DNA of 64,000 nt from Dethiosulfatibacter aminovorans DSM 17477 (GTDB taxonomy: Bacteria; Bacillota; Clostridia; Tissierellales; Dethiosulfatibacteraceae). Every line of letters begins with the position of its first letter. Within the stretch, counting starts at the first letter, position 1. Shown in pieces: positions 50,786 through 58,714 of this stretch. The notes beneath the pieces were generated by a model. The model was not told where the DNA came from. It ran no database searches and was given only the letters and a program-made list of their open reading frames with translations. The DNA is taken from positions 248,001-312,000 of the forward strand of contig NZ_FQZL01000004.1 of NCBI RefSeq assembly GCF_900142005.1. Direction: 5' to 3'. A program made the translations under genes and the position numbers.

Positions 50786-51778
50786 ATGAGTAAAATGTAT
50801 TATGAAAAGGATGTTAACAAGGAAGTATTGAAGAGCAGGAAAATCGCTGTTATCGGTTATGGAAGCCAGGGTCATGCCCATGCCCTGAATTTAAAGGACA
50901 GTGGATTCGATGTAGTGGTTGGGCTATATGAAGGAAGCAAGTCCTGGAAGAGAGCCGAAGAAGATGGACTTGATGTTAGGACTGTAGAGGATGCATCAAA
51001 GGAAGCGGATGTCGTTATGATACTTGCTCCCGACCATGTACAGAAAAAACTATATCTGGAGAAGATTAAGCCAAATCTTGTCGAAGGAAATGCGTTGGTT
51101 TTCGCCCATGGATTCAACCTGATATACAGCCAGATTACTCCTCCTGAAAACGTGGACGTATTTATGGTCGCACCCAAAAGTCCGGGACATCTTGTGAGAA
51201 GGGTCTTCAAGGAAGGAAAAGGAGTTCCCGGGCTCATAGCGGTTGAACAGGATTATACGGGAAATGCAAAGGATTTGGCTCTTGCATACTCGTACGGAAT
51301 CGGATGTACCAATGCGGGAGTCATTGAAACAACATTTGTAGAAGAGACTGAAACTGATCTTTTTGGAGAGCAGGTTGTACTTTGCGGTGGAGTTACAGAA
51401 CTTATAAAGGCAGGATTTGAAACATTGACTGATGCCGGATATCAGCCTGAAATTGCATACTTTGAATGCTTGAATGAACTCAAGTTGATAATTGACCTGG
51501 TTTATGAGGGTGGAATGGAGTATATGAGGTATAGTGTGAGTGATACTGCTGAATATGGCGACTATGTAGTTGGAAAGAGAATAATAAACGACGAAGTAAG
51601 AAAAGAAATGAAAAAAATATTGAGCGAAGTCCAGGATGGAACATTTGCAAAGGACTGGATACTTGAAAATGAACTTGATAGACCAAAGTACAATGCAATT
51701 AGGAATAAAGAGCTTTCTCATCCAATCGAAATTGTTGGAAGGAAACTTAGAAGCATGATGTCGTGGATCAAAAAATAG
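50786..51778 (+). CDS. Ketol-acid reductoisomerase-like protein (class I)
   Basis: The 330-residue protein has all usual parts of IlvC: '[15 protein letters not shown]' for NADPH, '[12 protein letters not shown]', the metal ligands in 'ETDLFGEQ' and '[11 protein letters not shown]', and '[10 protein letters not shown]'. IlvC reduces and isomerises 2-acetolactate to 2,3-dihydroxyisovalerate, a reversible step. Differences from the norm are 'APKSPGH' where APKGPGH is usual and '[10 protein letters not shown]' where an Arg usually stands in place of Tyr. It sits inside a split lyase gene pair, under sigma-54, with no acetolactate synthase or ilvD nearby, so a different, perhaps catabolic, substrate is likely. 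Confidence 0.85.
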   Translation: MSKMYYEKDVNKEVLKSRKIAVIGYGSQGHAHALNLKDSGFDVVVGLYEGSKSWKRAEEDGLDVRTVEDASKEADVVMILAPDHVQKKLYLEKIKPNLVEGNALVFAHGFNLIYSQITPPENVDVFMVAPKSPGHLVRRVFKEGKGVPGLIAVEQDYTGNAKDLALAYSYGIGCTNAGVIETTFVEETETDLFGEQVVLCGGVTELIKAGFETLTDAGYQPEIAYFECLNELKLIIDLVYEGGMEYMRYSVSDTAEYGDYVVGKRIINDEVRKEMKKILSEVQDGTFAKDWILENELDRPKYNAIRNKELSHPIEIVGRKLRSMMSWIKK

Positions 51779-51787
51779 GAGGATAAC

Positions 51788-52948
51788 ATGAAGTTTTTAG
51801 GATATAGAAGGCCTGACGGCAGAGTCGGTATAAGAAACCATATACTTATATTGCCTACTTGTGCCTGTGCAAGCGAGACGTGCAGGGTGGTTGCATCGCA
51901 ACTGCCCCAGGCAGTCAATATTGTTACGCAGGATGGTTGTGGAGAAGTTAGGGGAAACGAGAAAATCACCCAATCCGTGTTGACAGGATTTGCAGCAAAT
52001 CCAAATGTTTATGCTACAGTCCTGATAGGACTTGGATGTGAAAGCAACAGCATTACAGCTATGGAAGACATAATCAGGGCAAAGACCAATAAACCTCTCC
52101 ATACTCTCGTAATACAAAACGAAGGTGGAACGGTGAAGACCATAAATAAGGCTGTAGAAATAGCTCAGGGTCTTGTGCAGGACGCATCCAGATGTCAAAG
52201 AGAGGAATTTGACATATCCGAATTGATGCTGGGAATTGAATGTGGAGGCTCCGATACAACTTCGGGACTTGGTTCGAATCCTGTAGTTGGAAATACAAGC
52301 GACAGGCTCGTAGACTTTGGCGGAACGAGCATGATGAGCGAGACCACTGAATTCATCGGCGCAGAGCATCTCCTTGCAAGAAGAGGTGCAACACAGGAAA
52401 TAAGCAATAAGATAATAGACATCTGCAGTCAACTTGAATCACATATTTTTGCTGCAGGACAGGATCTCAGGACAGGCCAGCCAACACCGGGCAATATGGA
52501 CGGCGGATTATCGACAATTGAGGAAAAATCTCTTGGATGCATTTACAAGGGCGGAACAAGACCAATAGTTGAAGTGCTTGATTATGCTGAAGCGCCGACT
52601 AAGAAGGGTGCTGTGATAATGGATACGCCCGGATATGATATTGCTTCAGTAAGTGCAATGATTGCCGGCGGATGTCAGGTAGTCATATTTACTACAGGGA
52701 GAGGTACTCCTACAGGTCACGCCATAGCACCGGTAATAAAGGTGACAGCAAATAAAGAAACCTACAGAATGATGAACGACAATATGGATATGGACTTAAG
52801 TGCAGTCATATCAGGTGAAAAGACAATAAGCCAGATGGGCGAGGAAGTACTTGAAGAGATTGTGGAAGTAAGCAACGGAAAGATTACAAAAGCTGAAGCG
52901 TTTGGATTCAGTGATATAGCGATAAACAGGATATGTAAATACATATAA
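51788..52948 (+). CDS. SuyB/UxaA C-terminal-type lyase large subunit
   Basis: The 386-residue protein corresponds to the catalytic part of altronate dehydratase and galactarate dehydratase and to SuyB. It starts 'FLGYRRPDGRVGIRNHIL' and has conserved cysteines in 'TCACASETC', 'DGCGEVRGN', 'IGLGCESNS' and 'GIECGGSDTTSG', and 'RGTPTGHAIAPVIKV' near residue 310. These enzymes need Fe2+ and eliminate water (or sulfite in SuyB) from 2-hydroxy acids. Its small partner is coded at 50473, separated by the reductoisomerase gene. AGGAGG precedes the ATG. The substrate is unknown; a 2,3-dihydroxy acid would fit the neighbouring enzyme. Confidence 0.82.
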   Translation: MKFLGYRRPDGRVGIRNHILILPTCACASETCRVVASQLPQAVNIVTQDGCGEVRGNEKITQSVLTGFAANPNVYATVLIGLGCESNSITAMEDIIRAKTNKPLHTLVIQNEGGTVKTINKAVEIAQGLVQDASRCQREEFDISELMLGIECGGSDTTSGLGSNPVVGNTSDRLVDFGGTSMMSETTEFIGAEHLLARRGATQEISNKIIDICSQLESHIFAAGQDLRTGQPTPGNMDGGLSTIEEKSLGCIYKGGTRPIVEVLDYAEAPTKKGAVIMDTPGYDIASVSAMIAGGCQVVIFTTGRGTPTGHAIAPVIKVTANKETYRMMNDNMDMDLSAVISGEKTISQMGEEVLEEIVEVSNGKITKAEAFGFSDIAINRICKYI

Positions 52949-52972
52949 GGAAAGATAATTGAGGAGATTATA

Positions 52973-54181
52973 ATGACTAAATTCAGAACAGAAAAATGGT
53001 ATACGAGTCCCTGGAATTTCAGCGATGAGGTTACGGAAGGATATAAATTTGCAAAGGACATACAGCTGCACGATGTAACGCTAAGAGATGGAGAGCAACA
53101 GGCAGGTCTTATACTTAATGCAGACCAGAAAATCAGGCTTGCAGAGAAGATGGCGGAGATGGGCATCCATAGAATAGAGGCAGGAATGCCGGCGGTTTCA
53201 AAGCAGGATGAAAAGGCAATCAAGGAAATTGTAAAGAGAAATCTTGGACCGAAAACCTTTGCTTTTGGAAGATGCATGATTGACGATGTAAAAAGAGCTG
53301 CTGATTGTGGAGTTGATGGAGTGGTAATCGAAATACCATCGAATGAAGAACTGATCAGAGATGCATACAAATGGGAGCTTGAAAAGGCAATAGAACTTTC
53401 CATAAAGGCAACAACTTATGCTAAGGAGCAGGGGCTGTACACAGTGTTCTTCCCGATAGATATGACCAGGTCCAATATGGACTGGGTGTTGTCATTGATT
53501 GAAAGGGTGGCAAATGAAGGCCACATGGATGCACTTGCCATAGTTGATACCTTTGGTGGATTGGCACCACATACAGTTCCGTCACTTGTAAGAAATGTCA
53601 AAAAGCGCATAGACAAGCCGATAGAACTTCACTTTCATGATGATTTCGGTCTTGGCTCTGCAAATAGCATAATGGGTCTTGCTGCTGGAGCAGATGTAGT
53701 GCATACTACTATTTCTGCATCGGGAGAAAGAGCAGGCAACGCATCCTATGAAGATATTGCACTTAGCCTTCTAACGATGTATGGAATAGATGTTGGAATA
53801 GATTATTCAAAGATTTATCCTCTGTCGAAAACATTTAGAGATATGACGGGAATGCAGTTAAGAAGCAATAGAGGTATTTTTGGTGATGGAATAAATGATA
53901 TAGAATCTGGAATTGTTGCTGCGTGGCATGAAAATGTAAAAGAAAATAATCCGCTTCTTCTTTCTCCGTTTTTACCCGAGCTTGTTGGACATAATATGCA
54001 AGACATTGTAATAGGTAAACACAGTGGTCTACCGACAGTTGAATATTATCTTGACAAGATAAATATTAAAGTTGAAGATGAAAAGAAGGCAGCCATTCTG
54101 GATTCAATAAAGGAGCAGGCTTATGAGAAAGCCGGACTTCTGTCGCAGGAAGATTTTGTTGAAATTGTTAAAAATGCGTAG
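52973..54181 (+). CDS. LeuA/homocitrate synthase-like HMGL-domain enzyme
   Basis: The 402-residue protein has the TIM barrel of isopropylmalate, citramalate and homocitrate synthases and HMG-CoA lyase. Seen are 'DVTLRDGEQQAGLI' near residue 34, 'IEAGMPAVS', the metal-binding 'HFHDDFGLGSANS' (Asp rather than the usual Asn after HXH), 'SGERAGNAS' and 'GKHSGLPTVEYYL'. It lacks the C-terminal regulatory domain of LeuA. Such enzymes join acetyl-CoA and a 2-keto acid, or cleave the reverse. It is the last gene of the sigma-54 operon. Either it consumes the keto acid made by the lyase or works as an aldolase/lyase; sequence alone does not tell. Confidence 0.83.
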   Translation: MTKFRTEKWYTSPWNFSDEVTEGYKFAKDIQLHDVTLRDGEQQAGLILNADQKIRLAEKMAEMGIHRIEAGMPAVSKQDEKAIKEIVKRNLGPKTFAFGRCMIDDVKRAADCGVDGVVIEIPSNEELIRDAYKWELEKAIELSIKATTYAKEQGLYTVFFPIDMTRSNMDWVLSLIERVANEGHMDALAIVDTFGGLAPHTVPSLVRNVKKRIDKPIELHFHDDFGLGSANSIMGLAAGADVVHTTISASGERAGNASYEDIALSLLTMYGIDVGIDYSKIYPLSKTFRDMTGMQLRSNRGIFGDGINDIESGIVAAWHENVKENNPLLLSPFLPELVGHNMQDIVIGKHSGLPTVEYYLDKINIKVEDEKKAAILDSIKEQAYEKAGLLSQEDFVEIVKNA

Positions 54182-54237
54182 CTTTGAACATAACCTCAAA
54201 GTTTAGCTTTTTAAATAATACATTTTGCTCAAATGTA

Positions 54238-54278
54238 GGCAGCCCTATGGACTTATCATAGGGCTGCCGCTGTTTTTT
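54238..54278. terminator. Terminator of the sigma-54 operon
   Basis: GGCAGCCCTATG pairs with CATAGGGCTGCC around a seven-base loop, followed closely by six T residues. The yvrJ-like gene on the minus strand ends right at its edge. Confidence 0.88.
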
Positions 54279-54421
54279 CACCTCAAATCAATGATGCTTT
54301 TGGTCAATTCGTTGATACTCTCAGTCAGCAGGCTGAGCTTTCCCTCTATCCGTACCAGCAGATAGGTGGATACGGCTATTGGAAAGCCTACATTTGCTAT
54401 CTGGTCATAAAGATTTTCCAT
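54278..54421 (-). CDS. YvrJ-family small membrane protein
   Basis: The 47-residue protein begins MENLYDQIANVGFPIAVSTY, which matches the YvrJ family found in many Firmicutes: one membrane span with 'NVGFPI', then a short amphipathic 'KLSLLTESINELTKSI' helix. AGGAGG lies ahead of the ATG. It is the third of a minus-strand group with DUF2922 and DUF1659 proteins, an arrangement seen widely in spore-forming Firmicutes. The function is unknown; a membrane partner role is only a guess. Confidence 0.85.
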   Translation of the reverse strand: MENLYDQIANVGFPIAVSTYLLVRIEGKLSLLTESINELTKSIIDLR

Positions 54422-54483
54422 AAGCTCCTCCTTTCATATATTGGATTGCGACCCCATGACCCCCAGGCATATATTCGAAAAAT

Positions 54484-54552
54484 ACCGGTAGAATATTCAA
54501 ACTACCGGAAAGCCGGGAGTATAAAGAAGGAGAAGGCCAGGCCTTCTCCTTG
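54484..54552 (-). terminator. Two inverted repeats between DUF2922 and yvrJ genes
   Basis: AAGGAGAAGGCC and its complement (54527-54551) form a nearly loop-less palindrome, and CCGGTAG/CTACCGG (54485-54508) lies after it on the minus strand. The first may end the DUF1659-DUF2922 transcript, although the T-run is weak. Confidence 0.5.
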
Positions 54553-54559
54553 GTTGTAG

Positions 54560-54660
54560 CTTAAGAAAGTTAAAATATGCATAACACCTTGAAGCTTTGG
54601 TGTTGTGCGATAAAGGTGAACTCTCTACGCCTTTACAACAACGACTTGCATCGTTGACAC
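54560..54660. repeat. Structured intergenic repeat, copy 1
   Basis: An outer AAGTT/AACT stem encloses a ten-base hairpin, GCATAACACC with GGTGTTGTGC, whose loop reads TTGAAGCTTT; a second hairpin CAACGA/TCGTTG follows at 54639-54656. The core CCTTGAAGCTTTGGTG recurs with one change at 57315-57330 in the same architecture. It lies in the 3' region of the DUF2922 gene. Nature unknown. Confidence 0.65.
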
Positions 54661-54681
54661 GGCGAAGCCGCTTTGTTTAGC

Positions 54682-54894
54682 CTAGATAAGCTCGTTTATT
54701 GTAGTTGTTGTAACCTTTGCTCCAGCAACGCTTACAAGGTCTCCGCCGGAAGTATTGAAGATATTCTTAGCAAGCATATCGTCCATCACTGCCTGTACTT
54801 CCACGTCTGTAACGTCCGGCCTCGGATCGTCTATGGAGTAGCTTGAAGTATTTTCTGAAGCATTCTTAAAGCTCATAGTCAGTTTAACAGCCAT
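54682..54894 (-). CDS. DUF2922 protein
   Basis: The 70-residue protein begins MAVKLTMSFKNA and matches the DUF2922 pattern: 'SIDDPRPDVTDVEVQAVMDDML' is represented by its core 'DDPRPDVTDVEVQAVMDDML', followed by a 'TTTTINELI' end. It is soluble and has no cysteine. AGGAGG precedes the ATG. The gene lies 34 bases after the DUF1659 gene, and the two are almost always adjacent in Firmicutes, so they probably form a complex. The biological role is unknown. Confidence 0.88.
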   Translation of the reverse strand: MAVKLTMSFKNASENTSSYSIDDPRPDVTDVEVQAVMDDMLAKNIFNTSGGDLVSVAGAKVTTTTINELI

Positions 54895-54928
54895 TTAATC
54901 ACCTCCTTGCAATGGATTTAGTCATTCC

Positions 54929-55156
54929 TTACGCCTGGTCCACAAGATCGTATTCTTCAGTTTTCCTTACAGCGACTACAGGTTTTTCCTGTAGGGAAGC
55001 CATTCCTGATATTACGGAATAGATGTCTTCGTCTGTTGCTTCAGGCTTAAGCTTTGAAAACGACTTGCTTTTTGTAAGGGTGTTTCCGTCTCCGTCAACG
55101 CCGTTGTTCAGCACAAGTGTTACCTTGCCTTCAAGTTCAGTAGAAACTATTGCCAT
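54929..55156 (-). CDS. DUF1659 protein
   Basis: The 75-residue protein begins MAIVSTELEGKVTLVL and contains 'KSKSFSKLKPEATDEDIYSV', typical of DUF1659. The start at 55156 follows an AAAGGAGG site by seven bases; an upstream ATG at 55207 has none. It is the first gene of the DUF1659-DUF2922-yvrJ group. No signal peptide or membrane span is present. Its function is unknown. Both this protein and its partner look like small beta-rich assemblies, but that is an impression only. Confidence 0.88.
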   Translation of the reverse strand: MAIVSTELEGKVTLVLNNGVDGDGNTLTKSKSFSKLKPEATDEDIYSVISGMASLQEKPVVAVRKTEEYDLVDQA

Positions 55157-55346
55157 GTTCTCACCTCCTTTCACTACGTATATGTGAAAATCCGGAAAAG
55201 TTACCATAAGAATTTTGAAAATATTTTTAATGATTGCGTTACCTGTTCAAAAAACATTGAAATTTGACTGCAAAAATGATATGCTACCAAAGGTAAGAAC
55301 TGCACGATAATTGATTGTAAATTACAATTGGAAAGATTATGTATTG

Positions 55347-55375
55347 AAGAGCTTATTTGTATAGGCTCTTTTTTT
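55347..55375 (+). terminator. Attenuator-like terminator before the ABC-F gene
   Basis: AAGAGC pairs with GCTCTT across a 12-base loop and is followed by a T-run, 60 bases before the ATG of the ABC-F gene. TTGTAAATTACAA just upstream could form a competing structure. ABC-F genes in Firmicutes are often controlled by antibiotic-sensitive attenuation. Confidence 0.65.
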
Positions 55376-55434
55376 GAGATAATAAGTGATTTATGCAGCA
55401 TAGCTGCTTGGTTAGAAAGAAAAGAGGTAATAAA

Positions 55435-57174
55435 ATGTTAAAGGTAGAAAACTTGTCCTATTCGTTTCCGCAAAAGGATCTGTACAATGAGATATCATTC
55501 TCCCTGGAAGAGGGGCAGCACTGCGCATTCATTGGGGCAAGCGGCAGTGGGAAAAGTACATTGGTGGACATGATAATGGATCCGGAAAGGTTCATGTTCG
55601 ACGGCAGTCTGGAAATTGACCCGAGCTGCAGGATGGGATATGTGAGCCAGTTCTCCCAGCATGACAGGACGGAGGATGTTACAGTATTTGAATATATAGC
55701 CGAGGAATTCAACAGGATACAGAATGAAATAGCATTCATATGCACAGAAATGGAGACATCTTCCGACATCGAACCCTTGCTTGAGAAGTATCAGGAGGCA
55801 CTTGATGCCTTCGACACCATGGGCGGAGACGACTTCGAAAGTAATATCGACAAGAAGCTGAATCTTGCAGAGCTGACAAGGCACAGGGACATGAGGATAG
55901 CGGAACTCAGCGGAGGAGAATTCAAGCTGGTTCAGGTGATCCGGGAGATGATGGGCAGTCCTGACCTCATTATCATGGACGAGCCTGATGTCTTCCTTGA
56001 TTTCGAAAACCTCATTTCCCTAAAGAACCTTATAAATGACCACAAGGGAATGGTGCTTGTAATCACACACAACAGATATCTGCTGAACCACTGCTTCAAC
56101 AAGATAATTCACCTTGAGAACAAGGAGCTTCAGGAGTTCGACGGAAGATATGTGGACTACAACCTGTCCCTGCTCCAGATAAAGATCGAGCTCCAGGAGC
56201 TTGCCATTGCAGACGATGAGGAGATAGCCAGAAACGAGGTCCTCATAGACAGGATGAGGTTCATGGCAAGCGAAATCGACGATGCTGCCCTGGGAAAGGT
56301 ACTCAAGGCTAGGGTTAAGATCCAGGAAAGGCTTATAGCCAGAAGGATCAAGACCCCCTTTGTGGAGATTAAGCAGCCTGACATAAGACTGGTGACGGAC
56401 AATGAAATAGACGAGACAACAGCTCTTAAGGTAAGGGACTACAGCCTTGCCTTTGACGAATCTCTTCTGGAGGATGCCGGCTTCGAGATCAAGTCCACCG
56501 ACAAGGTGGCCCTCATAGGCTCAAACGGAACAGGGAAGACCACTTTGTTGAGGGAAATCTTCAAGAATGACAATGACGCCATAGAAATAAACGACGGTAT
56601 TGAAATGGCCTATCTGTCCCAGATCCAGGGAGAGATACTCAAGGAGTCCAATACAGCAGTGGAGGAGTTCTTTGATGCGGGATTTGAAACCTTGACAGAG
56701 ATAAGGACATACCTTTCAAAGTACGGCTTTGACGAGGAATTCATAGAGCAGAGGATAGGGTCCCTTTCCGGCGGGGAGAAGAACATACTGCAGCTTGCAA
56801 AGATCTCGGCAGGAAAGGCCAACATGCTCCTTCTCGATGAGCCCACAAGCCATCTGGACACCTATTCCCAGATTGCCCTTGAGGAAGCCATACAAAACTA
56901 CAACGGCGCCATACTCATGGTGTCCCACGACTACTATACCATAATGAACTGCATGGACTATATTCTCATCATAGAAGACAAGAAGATCAGAAGGATGAGC
57001 ATGAGGAAGTTCAGGAAGATGATCTATGCAAACCACTTCAACAAGGATTATGTCGCCCTTGAGAGAAAGAAGAAATCGGTAGAAACGGGCATAGCGGTTG
57101 CCCTGAGGGATACCGATTTTGAAAAGGCAAGGACGCTGTCCGTAGAGTTGGAAGAGCTGGTCAAGGCCATCTAG
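55435..57174 (+). CDS. ABC-F family ATPase
   Basis: The 579-residue protein has two ATPase domains and no membrane segments, as in ABC-F translation factors and ribosome-protection proteins. Domain 1 has Walker A 'GASGSGKST' and signature 'LSGGEFKLVQ' but its Walker B region reads 'IIMDEPDVFLDFENL' where DEPTNHLD is normal. Domain 2 has 'GSNGTGKTT', 'LSGGEKNILQ' and 'LLLDEPTSHLD'. A linker helix at about residues 255-290 lies between. The start at 55435 follows GAGGTAA; the frame from 55393 lies past the attenuator. It may protect the ribosome from an antibiotic or have a housekeeping role. Confidence 0.87.
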   Translation: MLKVENLSYSFPQKDLYNEISFSLEEGQHCAFIGASGSGKSTLVDMIMDPERFMFDGSLEIDPSCRMGYVSQFSQHDRTEDVTVFEYIAEEFNRIQNEIAFICTEMETSSDIEPLLEKYQEALDAFDTMGGDDFESNIDKKLNLAELTRHRDMRIAELSGGEFKLVQVIREMMGSPDLIIMDEPDVFLDFENLISLKNLINDHKGMVLVITHNRYLLNHCFNKIIHLENKELQEFDGRYVDYNLSLLQIKIELQELAIADDEEIARNEVLIDRMRFMASEIDDAALGKVLKARVKIQERLIARRIKTPFVEIKQPDIRLVTDNEIDETTALKVRDYSLAFDESLLEDAGFEIKSTDKVALIGSNGTGKTTLLREIFKNDNDAIEINDGIEMAYLSQIQGEILKESNTAVEEFFDAGFETLTEIRTYLSKYGFDEEFIEQRIGSLSGGEKNILQLAKISAGKANMLLLDEPTSHLDTYSQIALEEAIQNYNGAILMVSHDYYTIMNCMDYILIIEDKKIRRMSMRKFRKMIYANHFNKDYVALERKKKSVETGIAVALRDTDFEKARTLSVELEELVKAI

Positions 57175-57202
57175 TTGAAATATGAATAATGAAATTGCAA
57201 GA

Positions 57203-57226
57203 GGCTGTCGAAAGACGGTCTTTTTT
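57203..57226 (+). terminator. Terminator after the ABC-F gene
   Basis: GGCTGTC pairs with GACGGTC (two wobble pairs) around GAAA and is followed by six T residues. Confidence 0.82.
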
Positions 57227-57285
57227 CGTGTCATGATTTAAAGGGAATTTTTCAATACCGCTACTGCTGTTAAGTAGCTGTTGCT

Positions 57286-57385
57286 AGTATAGGGAAGTTC
57301 TTATGTGTAAAGCCCCTTGAAGCGTTGGTGCTTAACTTTAAAAGGAAACTTCCCTATACTGTAGTCGTTTCGTTGAAACGACTAC
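57286..57385. repeat. Structured intergenic repeat, copy 2
   Basis: A perfect 14-base outer stem, AGTATAGGGAAGTT with its complement, encloses a hairpin with the core CCTTGAAGCGTTGGTG, and is followed by an 11-base stem GTAGTCGTTTC/GAAACGACTAC at 57361-57385. It matches copy 1 at 54560 in sequence and layout. It lies in the 330-base gap between the ABC-F and azlC genes, which has no coding frame. Confidence 0.7.
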
Positions 57386-57505
57386 TTGACATTTTCCGCG
57401 GTGGTTACTATATTAGTTACTATTAGAAGTAGTGATTATTGGAGTAACTACTATTTGTTTGGAGGAAAGTTCATAGTTGAATATTCACTGTGACCATTAG
57501 AAATT

Positions 57506-58297
57506 ATGAATAATAAAGATAATTTAAGGAAACTGAATATGGGGGATGGAGTGAAGGCGGCCATTCCCGTGTTTGTTGGGTATTTTCCCATTGCAATAGC
57601 CTTTGGCATCCTTTCCAGGGGAGCTGGGCTGAACCTGTTGGAAACACTTTCTTTTTCCTTCATCGTATTTGCAGGAGCAAGCCAGTTTATAGCCGTCAGC
57701 ATGATTGCCATGGGAGCAAGTGCGGCGGAGATTATAATGACGACATTTTTTTTGAATTTCCGTCATTTTCTCATGAGTTCATCACTGTCGACGAAGATTG
57801 AATTTTCAAATCCGGTATTCAAGCCCATTGTGGCATTCTTTGTCACCGACGAGACCTTTTCCGTTGCATCCTTTGCAGAGGGAAGACTTACTGAGAGATA
57901 CATGCTGCCACTTCAGATACTAGCCTACCTTGGATGGGGAGCAGGAACCGGGACCGGATATCTTCTTGGAAGCATATTGCCCCTAATGCTTCAACAGAGC
58001 ATTAACATAGGTCTTTATGCGATGTTTGTCGCACTTCTTGTACCGGAAATCAAAAAGACAAGAAAGGCGATAATCCTGGCCGCACTGTCGGGAATTGTAA
58101 ACAGCATCCTGGTATCTGTATTGGGAATGCCCCAGGGATGGGGAATAGTCATATCCATTTTAGTAGTCTCAGCTGCCGGGGTATTCATATATGGGAGATA
58201 TGAACTGGAATATGAAGAATTGAAGGCCGAAAACAGTTGTGAGGATGAGGGAAATCCTTTGGAAAACGGATCAAAGGCGGTGAAAAGAAATGAATAA
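57506..58297 (+). CDS. azlC: AzlC-family branched-chain amino acid exporter subunit
   Basis: The 263-residue membrane protein is the large subunit of the AzlCD exporter, which removes branched-chain amino acids or their analogues. The start region 'VKAAIPVFVGYFPIAIAFG', 'FAGASQFIAVSMIAMG' and 'FFLNFRHFLMSSSLS' are characteristic. The start at 57506 gives the family's usual N-terminal length, but AAGGAAA before an ATG at 57539 makes that a possible alternative. It overlaps azlD by eight bases. Export of excess leucine, valine or isoleucine would suit a peptide-fermenting organism. Confidence 0.9.
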   Translation: MNNKDNLRKLNMGDGVKAAIPVFVGYFPIAIAFGILSRGAGLNLLETLSFSFIVFAGASQFIAVSMIAMGASAAEIIMTTFFLNFRHFLMSSSLSTKIEFSNPVFKPIVAFFVTDETFSVASFAEGRLTERYMLPLQILAYLGWGAGTGTGYLLGSILPLMLQQSINIGLYAMFVALLVPEIKKTRKAIILAALSGIVNSILVSVLGMPQGWGIVISILVVSAAGVFIYGRYELEYEELKAENSCEDEGNPLENGSKAVKRNE

Positions 58298-58595
58298 TAT
58301 AATGTTTATAATTTTGGGGATGATGATAGCGACTTATTTGCCCAGGCTGGTACCCTTCATGCTCATATCAGGAAAGCCCTTGCCCCTGAAGGTAAAAAGG
58401 TTTCTTGAGTATGTACCATATACGGCCCTTGGAGCTCTAATAATACCCGGAGCCCTTGGAGCCGTTCCCGAAAGGCCCGTTGCTTCCGTCCTGGGACTTG
58501 GATTTGCTGTAGCATATAGTTATCTCAGAGGAGGAATAATTGTGACAGTGGCAGGATCCATAGCCACCGTATATCTGGTGCTTGTGTATCTATAG
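58290..58595 (+). CDS. azlD: AzlD-family branched-chain amino acid exporter subunit
   Basis: The 101-residue membrane protein has three or four hydrophobic segments and the AzlD pattern 'ATYLPRLVPFMLISGKPLP' followed by 'FLEYVPYTALGALIIPG'. It forms the exporter with AzlC, whose gene it overlaps. No clear terminator follows; the next 110 bases hold three near-matches to the DnaA box before the convergent NTF2-like gene. Confidence 0.92.
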   Translation: MNNIMFIILGMMIATYLPRLVPFMLISGKPLPLKVKRFLEYVPYTALGALIIPGALGAVPERPVASVLGLGFAVAYSYLRGGIIVTVAGSIATVYLVLVYL

Positions 58596-58632
58596 AAATA
58601 TGGAGCAAGGATGAAACAGACTGTGAAAAGAC

Positions 58633-58673
58633 CAGTGGATAAACCTGTGGACAAGCGATGAAAACTGTGGACA
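58633..58673 (+). other. Three near-match DnaA boxes
   Basis: AGTGGATAA (58633), TGTGGACAA (58645) and TGTGGACAA (58665) each match the consensus TGTGGATAA in eight of nine bases and face the same way. A fourth weaker site, AGTTGATAA, follows at 58686. The cluster lies between azlD and a convergent gene. It is too small for an origin. Confidence 0.35.
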
Positions 58674-58714
58674 AGTCCATTTGACAAGTTGATAAATTGT
58701 GGTTAGTTGTCAGA

